Shown: positions 1-6,892 of the stretch, one piece after another
Position numbering within the stretch: the stretch's first letter is position 1
How the letters are laid out: the number at the start of each line of letters is the position of its first letter
Source of the DNA: Phycisphaerae bacterium
GTDB lineage: Bacteria; Planctomycetota; Phycisphaerae; UBA1845; PWPN01
NCBI GenBank assembly: GCA_003557125.1
Contig: PWPN01000386.1
Coordinates: forward strand, 1 to 7,992
Direction: 5' to 3'
Length of the DNA: 7,992 nt
Translations under genes and position numbers: made by a program
The notes under the pieces: model-generated
What the model was told of the DNA's origin: nothing
The model's database searches: none
Seen by the model: only the letters and a program-made list of their open reading frames with translations

Positions 1-72
1 AGTTGAGATACTATCGGCGGGCAGCTGAGCGGGGCGGCCCATCAGCTGTACGCCGCCAGGGAGTCGAAAGGC

Positions 73-1365
73 ATGGCAGGATCGCGCAGTGGCAGTGGTG
101 GTGGTGGTGGCAAATCGAGCCGTCGCTCGACGAATTGCAGCTTTTGCGGCAAAAGTCAGCGCGAAGCGGGCCCGATGGTCGAGGGGCCGGATGGCGTCTA
201 TATCTGCGCGACCTGTGTGGACCTGTGCCATAGCATCATCCAGCAGGAAAAACGCAAGGCAGGGCCTTCCCGGCACGCGACGGGTGCGATTCCGACCCCC
301 CAGAAGATCAAGGATTACCTCGACCAGTACGTCATCGGCCAGGAGCGCGCGAAACGCTGCCTGGCGGTGGCTGTTCACAATCACTACAAGCGCCTCGCGC
401 ACGCGGACACGGCCGAGGAAGACGACGTCGAGATCGACAAGTCGAACGTGCTGATGATCGGCCCGACGGGTTCGGGCAAGACGCTGCTGGCCCGGACGCT
501 GGCGCGCGTGCTGAACGTTCCGTTCGCGATCGGTGACGCGACGACGCTGACCGAGGCCGGGTACGTCGGCGAGGACGTCGAGAACATCCTGCTGCGCCTC
601 CTTCAGAATGCCGATTACGACCTGGAGGCTGCCCAACGCGGGATCGTCTACATCGACGAGATCGACAAAATCGGCAAGACGAGCCAGAACGTCAGCATCA
701 CGCGCGACGTGAGCGGTGAAGGCGTCCAGCAGGCCCTGCTCAAGATGCTCGAAGGAACGACGTCGAACATTCCGCCCCAGGGCGGCCGAAAGCATCCCGA
801 GCAGCAGTACATCCAGATGGACACGACGCAGATCCTGTTCATCTGCGGCGGGACATTTACGGGCCTCGAAGAGATCATCATGCGACGCATCGGCCGCGGC
901 ACGATCGGGTTCGCCAGCGAGCTGGCTGCCGAGGACCAGGTCGCCCGATTGAGCGAGCTGCTCAATCAGGCAGTGCCCGAGGACCTCGTCGAGTTCGGGA
1001 TGATCCCCGAACTCATCGGGCGGTTGCCGGTCATCACGGCGTTGGGGCCGTTGTCGACCTCGATCCTCGTGCAGATCCTGACCGAGCCGAAAAACGCCCT
1101 GGTGCGTCAGTATCAGCGGCTCTTCGAGATGGAAGGGTGCGAGCTCGAATTCTCCTCGGACGGCCTGCGTGCCCTTGCCGAAAAGGCGCTCGAACGCGAG
1201 ACCGGAGCCCGCGCCCTTCGCGGCGTCATGGAAGACACGATGCTCGACGTCATGTTCCGGCTTCCCGAGGAGGGCAACAGCGGCCGCTACGTGGTGACCG
1301 ACAAGGTCGTCCGCGGCGAGGCGGATCTGTTCAGCCAGCGTGTCCGCCGCAAAGAATCGGCCTGA
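73..1365 (+). CDS. clpX: ATP-dependent Clp protease ATP-binding subunit ClpX
   Basis: ClpX is the cytoplasmic AAA+ unfoldase that recognises tagged proteins, unfolds them with ATP and feeds them into the ClpP chamber. The 430-residue product has the usual family length. Seen in the sequence: a C4 zinc finger (C22, C25, C45, C48); Walker A GPTGSGKT at 130-137; the pore-1 loop GYVG at 163-166; Walker B ending in D195-E196; the RKH substrate loop at 239-241; the IGF tripeptide at 278-280 that docks ClpP; the arginine finger in IGRLPV (R317); and the sensor-2 motif TGARALR (R380). Nothing catalytic is missing. The start ATG follows AGGGAG at 58-63 with a 9-nt spacer, and it leaves a short Gly/Ser-rich tail (residues 3-13) ahead of the zinc finger. 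clpX often follows clpP, which would lie left of the window, but this cannot be seen. A terminator follows the gene, so it appears to be transcriptionally separate from what comes after. Confidence 0.98.
   Translation: MAGSRSGSGGGGGKSSRRSTNCSFCGKSQREAGPMVEGPDGVYICATCVDLCHSIIQQEKRKAGPSRHATGAIPTPQKIKDYLDQYVIGQERAKRCLAVAVHNHYKRLAHADTAEEDDVEIDKSNVLMIGPTGSGKTLLARTLARVLNVPFAIGDATTLTEAGYVGEDVENILLRLLQNADYDLEAAQRGIVYIDEIDKIGKTSQNVSITRDVSGEGVQQALLKMLEGTTSNIPPQGGRKHPEQQYIQMDTTQILFICGGTFTGLEEIIMRRIGRGTIGFASELAAEDQVARLSELLNQAVPEDLVEFGMIPELIGRLPVITALGPLSTSILVQILTEPKNALVRQYQRLFEMEGCELEFSSDGLRALAEKALERETGARALRGVMEDTMLDVMFRLPEEGNSGRYVVTDKVVRGEADLFSQRVRRKESA
97..111 (+). repeat. GGT trinucleotide run encoding a poly-Gly stretch in ClpX
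   Basis: Four perfect GGT codons followed by GGC encode Gly9-Gly13, just before the zinc finger. The flanking codons also give Gly/Ser. It is a short in-frame repeat that probably forms a flexible tail. A slip by one unit would keep the frame. Confidence 0.7.
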
Positions 1366-1440
1366 TCCGGCCCCGTTTGCCATCCCCTCGGATCGTATGT
1401 CGGCACCGGGCCACGCCCCCCGCGAAAATCAGCGCTCACC

Positions 1441-1471
1441 AAAGCCCTCGGCGGGCCTGCCGAGGGCTTTT
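1441..1471 (+). terminator. Rho-independent terminator after clpX
   Basis: A perfect 12-bp inverted repeat (1441-1452 pairs with 1459-1470) encloses a 6-nt loop at 1453-1458. The stem is GC-rich in its upper part, and its AAA/TTT base runs into a short T tract (1468-1471). It sits 75 nt after the clpX stop. The T tract is short (four T), but the stem is long and has no mismatches. Confidence 0.85.
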
Positions 1472-1497
1472 GACTTTGGCTCCGGTGGCGTTATCCT
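1470..1497 (+). promoter_or_regulatory. Candidate sigma-70 type promoter for the downstream operon
   Basis: TTGACT at 1470-1475 matches the -35 consensus at five of six positions. TATCCT at 1492-1497, 16 nt further on, matches the -10 consensus at four of six. The -35 box begins on the last base of the terminator stem. Transcription would start near 1504, leaving a leader of roughly 75 nt before the ATG at 1581. The call rests on motif and position only; sigma-factor preferences of the host are unknown. Confidence 0.4.
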
Positions 1498-1580
1498 GCC
1501 ATAATTGGGCCGATTCGTCCCCTCTTTCATGCGTATCGACTGCGCATCCATCGGCCCGACTGCTCAAAGGGAGTCCCGCC

Positions 1581-3890
1581 ATGTCGCATGGCCGTAGCCG
1601 CGGTGGATGGTGGTTTGTCCTGATGGTTCTGGCGTTGGCGTGCCCTGTCGTCGCCGACGGCTCCGGAGGGGAGCGGATGTGGCTCAAGAAAAACTGTGAC
1701 GGGCCGGCCGACCTGGCTTGGCGGTATCGGCTCGAACGCGCACTCGATGACTGGTGCCGGTGGCTGGCGCGGGATCTTCACAACATTCCCGGTACCGACC
1801 TGTACACGATGAACCCCACGCTCGGCACGGGCACCAACCCCTATCGCGACGTGGCCGGCAACACGTTCGCGGCCGCGGCGGCTGCTTACTGGCTCGCGCG
1901 GGCGAACCCCGAGGAGGAGGTCGCCCGTCCGCTCCGAGGGCTCATCACCCTGGCGCTCGGCACGCACGTGGCTGTGCAGGCGATCGACAGGCCCGACATC
2001 CAGAAATGGGGCGCGACGCTGTCACATGCCGACGACTGGCACGCGGACCTTTTTGCCGTCGCCCTGGGCATGCTCGCGCGGGACGGACTCGATGACGTGC
2101 AGCGCGGACAGTTGGAGGCCATCCTCGCCTGGGAAGCTGACAAGCAGGTCGAGTACGGCATCAGCAAGGAGTGGCGGTCCTGGCCCGGGCGCTGGCCTGA
2201 GACATCCGTCGGGGAGTCGAATTCCTGGTCGGCCACGCTGCTTCAGGTCGCCCGGGCGGCGTTCCCCGGTGATCCGCGCCAGGAAGCATGGCGTGCGTCG
2301 GCCCTCGAATACTCGCTCAATGCGATCTGTCTTCCCGACGACGTGACCTCGGAGCGGATCGTCGGCGGCAAGCCGCTCAAGGACCGCGTCCGCGGCGCGA
2401 ATTTCGAACCCGGTGGCATCCAGGAGCACCACGGCTTCTACCATCCCGGCTACATGGGTTGGCCGCTCGCCTACCAGGTCTATTCCCACCTGCTGGACGA
2501 ATCCCTTCCTGCGTCCGAACGGAATCCGGACGTCTACCTGAACAACTGGAAGTTCGTCTACGATCGGCTCAAGCAAGCGACCTTTTCCAACGGGCGGTTC
2601 ATTTACTGTGCGGGTTTCGGCTGGATCAGCTACGGGTACGGCAACACGCAATTCATGCCGGCGGCCATCTTCGCCGCGGCGCATTACCAGGACCCTGACG
2701 CGACGCGGATGGCCAACGAATGGCTCGCATTGATCGAGCATCGCCAAAGCCTGGCCGGCGGAAGCGTCCACGGTGCAGCCCAGGCCACGATGCGCCGGCT
2801 GCGAACCAACGATTTTTCGTGGTACGAGGGGCAGGAGGGGTGCTGCCTGGCCCAGGCACTGTGGGTGCTCGACCGGATCGAGCTCGATGCGATTCCCGCC
2901 CCGTCGTCCGAGGCCGAGTTCAATCGCACCAACACGGGCACCTATCACGAACCCCACGCCCTGCTCGTCTGGCACCGCGATCCGGTGCGGTGGGCGTCCG
3001 CTTCGTGGCGGTCGTCCTACAGGCAGTGGCAGATGGTCGTGCAGCCGATCGATCGGCCGCACCTGCTCAAATTCAATCACAACGGGACGGGCATCCTCGA
3101 GGCTGTCGGTACGCGCGACGAGAAGGTCGTCGAGTGGAACCGCACGGAAACTTTCCCCGAGGGCGGATTTGCCTCGCTGGGCAGCGTCGGCCGTCAGTCG
3201 AAACGCGTGGTTCACGGCCGACCGAACAACCGCGTCTTTCCGATGGTCCGTCAGCATCAGGCGCTGATCGCGCTGCCGGAAGGGCCCACGATCCTGATCG
3301 ACCTTGGTCGCGCGCTCGATCAACTCTGGCTGCTGCGCGAAGGCGGGCTCGGGCTGCGTCTCGCGGCCGACCTGTTCACGGACAACCAGATCCGGCTGTC
3401 GGTCGAGGGGGTTTCGCGCGTCTTCGAGCAAGAGTCGTGCCGCGACACCTGGTACGATCTGGGCACGCGGCAGGTGACGATCGAGGACGCGATGGTGATT
3501 CACGCCCTGGCCGGCGAGGGGACGTTCCAGTTGCTGGCCAAAAGGCAACGGCCGACGGACGCCGATACGATGCTCTACGCGGACGATCCGTTCGGAGCCG
3601 AGGAGTCGCTGATCTCCCACGAGCTGTATTTCGGTCCGCCGGCATACGATCGACCTCACATCGTGAGCCCCGACGAGGAATTCCGGCGGCAGGTGTTCGT
3701 GTTCTATTGCGACCCGGCGCAGGCGCCCGCTTCACCGGCCGGCCAGGTAAGCGGCGACGCGTCGTCCGTAGTCGTCGAACTGCCCGGGATGTGCACGATC
3801 GTGGTGAATTTCGACGCGGACGAAAAGAGTGTGGAAACGGCCGACGGCCCTGTTACCGTCGCGGGTCGAAGCGTGAGGGTGATCCGGTAA
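1581..3890 (+). CDS. Exported protein, putative alpha/alpha-toroid polysaccharide lyase or hydrolase
   Basis: A 769-residue protein. The start ATG follows AAAGGGAG (1566-1573) by 7 nt and directly gives a signal peptide: R5 and R7, a hydrophobic core at about residues 10-24, and a likely cleavage after A25. C21 in LALAC is a poor lipobox match, so lipidation is possible but unlikely. Residues about 40-430 are rich in Trp, Tyr and amphipathic helices, as in (alpha/alpha)n toroid carbohydrate enzymes. Two clusters stand out: GESNSW at 211-216 and EHHGFYHPGY at 282-291. An Asn plus a His/Tyr cluster is the kind of residue set used by PL8 and heparinase II/III-like lyases. From about residue 445 the sequence looks beta-rich (including ASASWRSSYRQW), like the C-terminal beta-sandwich of those lyases. 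I cannot assign a named family; a glycoside hydrolase on the same fold is the main alternative. A lipoprotein gene follows after 53 nt with no terminator. Confidence 0.85.
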   Translation: MSHGRSRGGWWFVLMVLALACPVVADGSGGERMWLKKNCDGPADLAWRYRLERALDDWCRWLARDLHNIPGTDLYTMNPTLGTGTNPYRDVAGNTFAAAAAAYWLARANPEEEVARPLRGLITLALGTHVAVQAIDRPDIQKWGATLSHADDWHADLFAVALGMLARDGLDDVQRGQLEAILAWEADKQVEYGISKEWRSWPGRWPETSVGESNSWSATLLQVARAAFPGDPRQEAWRASALEYSLNAICLPDDVTSERIVGGKPLKDRVRGANFEPGGIQEHHGFYHPGYMGWPLAYQVYSHLLDESLPASERNPDVYLNNWKFVYDRLKQATFSNGRFIYCAGFGWISYGYGNTQFMPAAIFAAAHYQDPDATRMANEWLALIEHRQSLAGGSVHGAAQATMRRLRTNDFSWYEGQEGCCLAQALWVLDRIELDAIPAPSSEAEFNRTNTGTYHEPHALLVWHRDPVRWASASWRSSYRQWQMVVQPIDRPHLLKFNHNGTGILEAVGTRDEKVVEWNRTETFPEGGFASLGSVGRQSKRVVHGRPNNRVFPMVRQHQALIALPEGPTILIDLGRALDQLWLLREGGLGLRLAADLFTDNQIRLSVEGVSRVFEQESCRDTWYDLGTRQVTIEDAMVIHALAGEGTFQLLAKRQRPTDADTMLYADDPFGAEESLISHELYFGPPAYDRPHIVSPDEEFRRQVFVFYCDPAQAPASPAGQVSGDASSVVVELPGMCTIVVNFDADEKSVETADGPVTVAGRSVRVIR

Positions 3891-3930
3891 GCGACGGCGC
3901 GCCCCATTGCGCCATTCTCCGGCCAGATAT

Positions 3931-3936
3931 AGGGGA
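3931..3936 (+). promoter_or_regulatory. Ribosome-binding site that sets the lipoprotein start
   Basis: AGGGGA lies 7 nt before the ATG at 3944 but only 1 nt before the in-frame ATG at 3938. The spacing favours 3944 as the true start. Either choice keeps the signal peptide and lipobox. Confidence 0.65.
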
Positions 3937-3943
3937 CATGTAT

Positions 3944-5818
3944 ATGGCATTTGTCAAAGGCTGCTTCCGGCTGGGGTTCGTGTGCCTGCTGGCTGTGGCG
4001 GGTTGTGCGGGCCCGGGTCCGGGTTCGGCTTCTCAGGTACGCGTGGGCGACGAGGCGGAGGGCCCCTGGTGGATGCAGGCGACGGCCATGACGCCCGACG
4101 GTCGACTCACGCTGACGGACAAACCCTGGTGGCCTCGGGCGATGGCGCTGGAGGTCGGGGAATCGTTCACGCTGGTCTCCTGCGATGACGACGGCACGGA
4201 GAGCGCGTCCGAGCCGCGGATGCTCGTGCGGCGGGAGCGGTTCCGAAACCGCTCGGGCGAGGTCGAAGCCATCGTCTGGGTGATCGACGACGACGAGGAC
4301 GGCTCGATCGCGTACGGAGGCGACACGCATGCGGACTGCTACGTCGTCGATTACGGCCCCAACGGGGTCGTCGATCGGATCGTCGATTATATCGACAACG
4401 ACGGAAACGGCGTGGCTGACGAGATGGACATCCGCTACTTCGTCGACGGGCAGCTCAGCAAGGCCTGGTTCGGCGTCGACCTGGACGGCGACGGGCATAT
4501 GTGGCACCTGGCCGGGTACGAGTATTCCGGCGACTTCTTCAAGAGCGACCCGTACGGCGACAACATGATCTTCATGAACAAGTACGACCCCGACACAGCC
4601 TCGTGGGCGCCGATCTCCGAATGCCCGTTCGCCTTTTACGACACGAACGACAACGGCTACAGCGAGGTGGCTATCCGTGTCAGCGCGGTGCCTCTCGCGT
4701 ACGATCCGAGCGTGGATCCCGATTATGCCAACGATCCGAGGCGGTACTACCTCGGCGGGTTCACGCCGGACATGGAGGAGATGGGCATCGTCAATGTCCG
4801 CTACAGCTTCGACATCGACAACATGACCGGGCCGGAATACCCGCTCCATTACGATTACGGTTTCAACCTTGTCGGGGCGATCCCCTATCCCGAGCGCAAC
4901 ACCTCCCATTTCAATCCGAATCGCCGCCCGCCGCAGGTGACGCGCGTGATCGCTCACGAGGACCTGCGGGATCTGGCCGACAACTACCCGGCTCACGAGA
5001 CCGGGTTCACCTGGCACGAAGCGTCCGACGAGCTGCAATTCCGCTGGGAAGGCGTCTTCTGGATCTGGCAACGGCGATACATGGAAAACACCGGCGGGCC
5101 GACCCAGCGGTGGAACATCCGTCGCGAATGGTCCTCGCAGCCGGCCGACGAGCGAAAGCTGTATTACAGCGAGGTCGATCGCAGGATCCACCTGTTCGGT
5201 GCCGAGGAAGGTTGGATCGAGATCGGGCATTTCGCGGGTCTCGGGCGCATCGGCGAGATCCGCATGGCCGACACCGACGGCAGCGGCTACTTCGACCGGT
5301 GGGAAGTCTACCTGGGCGACGACACCGTGCCGGTGCGTGTCACCACGGTCCGCGACGAACGCGCGCGGAGCATCCCGTTCGAAGACGCCTACCTCACGAA
5401 ATTCTACACGCAGCAGGTGCTGCCGGAAGCGATGGCTGCCAACGAGGCGATCCTCGCGGCGATGGCCCGCGTCCATGCCTACGAGGTGCCGGACGGCCTG
5501 GCGACCGCGATGGCCAGCGGCAGCGACACGTATCGCCGTTACGCCCAGGATGTCGCGCGCGAGCTGCACTATCAGGCGCTCCGCCGGCATCTGAACAGCC
5601 TGGCCAACCGCGCCATGGTCGAGGCCAACATGTACGACCTGATCCGCCTCGACGTTCAGACGCGCCGTAGTACGGTCAATTCGGAATCCGCCTGGCAGAT
5701 GGCACGTTTGCTCCAGGAGCTCGACGTCGCCTACGGGCAGGGTGATTACGATCGCGCGTGCGAGCTGCTGGGGCGGCTGGAAACGCTGGTCGAGCTCTTC
5801 GACACACAAGACGGGTAG
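3944..5818 (+). CDS. Lipoprotein with repeated Asp-rich DxDxDG-type calcium-binding loops, unknown family
   Basis: A 624-residue protein. The N-terminus is a typical lipoprotein signal: K5, a short hydrophobic core, and the lipobox VAGC with Cys21 as the lipidated residue, followed by a Gly/Pro/Ser linker. Asp-rich loops resembling EF-hand or dockerin-type calcium sites occur at D115-G120 (DDDEDG), D151-D159 (DNDGNGVAD), D179-G184 (DLDGDG), D233-E241 (DTNDNGYSE) and D443-D451 (DTDGSGYFD), with a weaker one at 290-294. Many surrounding segments are aromatic and beta-like, including WHEASDELQFRWEG followed by WIWQRRY in the middle. The last ~140 residues are helical and Leu/Ala/Glu-rich. I do not recognise the family and see no catalytic motif. 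It lies 53 nt after the exported-enzyme gene and 48 nt before the oxidoreductase gene, which suggests a surface partner, perhaps glycan binding, but this is inference. The frame is open far upstream of 3938, but that extension is a GC-driven shadow of the preceding gene. Confidence 0.88.
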   Translation: MAFVKGCFRLGFVCLLAVAGCAGPGPGSASQVRVGDEAEGPWWMQATAMTPDGRLTLTDKPWWPRAMALEVGESFTLVSCDDDGTESASEPRMLVRRERFRNRSGEVEAIVWVIDDDEDGSIAYGGDTHADCYVVDYGPNGVVDRIVDYIDNDGNGVADEMDIRYFVDGQLSKAWFGVDLDGDGHMWHLAGYEYSGDFFKSDPYGDNMIFMNKYDPDTASWAPISECPFAFYDTNDNGYSEVAIRVSAVPLAYDPSVDPDYANDPRRYYLGGFTPDMEEMGIVNVRYSFDIDNMTGPEYPLHYDYGFNLVGAIPYPERNTSHFNPNRRPPQVTRVIAHEDLRDLADNYPAHETGFTWHEASDELQFRWEGVFWIWQRRYMENTGGPTQRWNIRREWSSQPADERKLYYSEVDRRIHLFGAEEGWIEIGHFAGLGRIGEIRMADTDGSGYFDRWEVYLGDDTVPVRVTTVRDERARSIPFEDAYLTKFYTQQVLPEAMAANEAILAAMARVHAYEVPDGLATAMASGSDTYRRYAQDVARELHYQALRRHLNSLANRAMVEANMYDLIRLDVQTRRSTVNSESAWQMARLLQELDVAYGQGDYDRACELLGRLETLVELFDTQDG

Positions 5819-5866
5819 AGTCTACGCGCATCGAAAATACATTACGTTCCTTGAGGAGATAACGAC

Positions 5867-6892
5867 ATGGCGGACATCGGCATCGGGATCATCGGTTCGG
5901 GCTTCATGGGTCGAACGTACGCGGAAACGCTGTCGAAATTCTGCAAGGGGGCCTCGCTCAAGGCCGTCACGGGCGGCTCACGGGCCGACGCGCTGGCCGA
6001 TGATTACGGCGTCACGTGCGAGCCATCGACCGAAGCGCTGCTGGCGCGCAAAGACATCGAGGCGGTCTACATCGCGACACCGCACCATCTCCATTGCGAA
6101 CAGGCGATGGCTGCCGCCCAGGCGGGCAAACACATGGTCATCGAAAAACCGATGGCCTGCACCGTGGCCGACTGCGACGCGATCCTGGCTGCCTGCGAGA
6201 AAGCGGGCGTCTTCTGTTCGATCGCCTTCACGCAGCGCACGCGCCTTTGCAACATGGTGGCCAAGCAACTCATCGACGAGGGCGCGATCGGCCGCATCCG
6301 CCAGATCGAGGAGCTTGCGCTGGTAGCGACCGGGTTGGCCGGTCTACCGAAATGGCAGAGCGATCCGCAGAATCTCGGGACGCTTTTCGGCCATTCGATC
6401 CACAACTTCGACCGGATCCGCTGGTTGACCGGCCAGGAGATCCGCACGGTCTATGCGCGGTGTACGAGCATCGAGCCGGACGTGCAGGTCGAGGGCACGT
6501 CGATGGTCATGATGAATCTCGGCGAGGGGACGGACGCCATGCTCTGGAGTTGCTACCAGGTGCCGCCCCCCTCGTTTCCGCGCAGCCAGTTCAGCACGCG
6601 GATCATCGGCGAGAAAGGGTTGATGGACGTGGACGCCTACGGCGAGCTTCGCGTTGCTACAGACGGGCAATGGCGCGTCGCGGCGACGCAGGCACCGATC
6701 GACTGGCAGGGCAAGGGCTTTCTCGATCCGGTCCGACTCGAATCGTACACCCTGCAGTGCCAGGACTTCATCGACGCGGTCGCGGAAAATCGGCCGCCGG
6801 CGGTCACGGGATGGGACGGTCGCCAGGCAGTGGCCGCGGCGCTGGCAGCCTACGTTTCTTCGGAGACAGGAAAGGAGGTCGCACTCACGTGA
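5867..6892 (+). CDS. Gfo/Idh/MocA family NAD(P)-dependent oxidoreductase
   Basis: A 341-residue cytoplasmic protein of normal family length. This family oxidises or reduces hydroxyl/keto groups on sugars, inositols and related polyols using NAD(P). Residues 4-15 form the first Rossmann strand and glycine loop (GIGIIGSGFMG, with G10-x-G12-x-x-G15). The EKP motif is at 93-95, with K94 as the conserved lysine. GHSIHNFDRIRWL at 175-187 supplies the expected active-site histidine, H179, in an HxxD context. The Asp found four residues before this His in inositol dehydrogenase is Gly175 here. There is no signal peptide or Tat motif, unlike many planctomycete relatives. The start ATG follows GAGGAG (5853-5858) by 8 nt. 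The stop overlaps the start of the aminotransferase gene, so the two are probably translationally coupled. The substrate cannot be read from the sequence. Confidence 0.95.
   Translation: MADIGIGIIGSGFMGRTYAETLSKFCKGASLKAVTGGSRADALADDYGVTCEPSTEALLARKDIEAVYIATPHHLHCEQAMAAAQAGKHMVIEKPMACTVADCDAILAACEKAGVFCSIAFTQRTRLCNMVAKQLIDEGAIGRIRQIEELALVATGLAGLPKWQSDPQNLGTLFGHSIHNFDRIRWLTGQEIRTVYARCTSIEPDVQVEGTSMVMMNLGEGTDAMLWSCYQVPPPSFPRSQFSTRIIGEKGLMDVDAYGELRVATDGQWRVAATQAPIDWQGKGFLDPVRLESYTLQCQDFIDAVAENRPPAVTGWDGRQAVAAALAAYVSSETGKEVALT
6873..6892 (+). promoter_or_regulatory. Strong ribosome-binding site and overlapping stop/start junction
   Basis: A near-perfect Shine-Dalgarno (AAAGGAGGT, 6871-6879) sits inside the 3' end of the oxidoreductase gene. 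Two in-frame starts follow: GTG at 6889, with a 9-10 nt spacer and overlapping the TGA by 4 nt, and ATG at 6892, overlapping by 1 nt. GTG has the better spacing; ATG is the commoner codon. They differ by one residue. Confidence 0.7.

Larger units (their letters stand above)
1366..1580. other. Intergenic region between clpX and the exported-protein gene
   Basis: These 215 bases carry no convincing gene. Upstream of the ATG at 1581 the frame of the next gene stays open back into clpX, but that stretch lacks a start with a good ribosome-binding site and its translation is low-complexity Arg/Pro/Ser. The region holds a strong intrinsic terminator, a candidate promoter and the Shine-Dalgarno sequence AAAGGGAG at 1566-1573. 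It appears to be the border between a housekeeping gene and an accessory operon. Confidence 0.7.

Noticed and set aside
1..72. End of an upstream gene such as clpP
   Set aside because: TGA codons occur at 4-6 and 26-28, so either could end an upstream gene, but too few codons are visible to identify one.
1500..1505. CATAAT as the -10 box of the downstream promoter
   Set aside because: It is a better -10 match than TATCCT, but it lies 24 nt from TTGACT, too far for a standard sigma-70 spacer, and no other -35 fits it well.
1137..1580. Upstream extension of the exported-protein frame into clpX
   Set aside because: The extension overlaps clpX, crosses a strong terminator and encodes low-complexity Arg/Pro sequence. 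The ATG at 1581 has a ribosome-binding site and opens directly with a signal peptide.
2022..3659. 545-codon open frame on the minus strand opposite the exported-enzyme gene
   Set aside because: It has low-complexity Arg/Pro/Gly/Val content, no recognisable motif and no good start signal, and lies fully inside a convincing plus-strand gene.
2720..3943. Upstream extension of the lipoprotein frame across the previous gene
   Set aside because: It would bury the lipoprotein signal in the middle of a protein. The extension is Arg/Gly/Ala-rich shadow sequence, and an AGGGGA site precedes the ATG at 3944.
3704..5809. 701-codon open frame on the minus strand opposite the lipoprotein gene
   Set aside because: It is a mirror of the high-GC codon pattern of the plus-strand gene. 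The translation is rich in Val/Arg/Asp/His with no domain motif, and the plus-strand reading has a lipobox, a ribosome-binding site and calcium loops.
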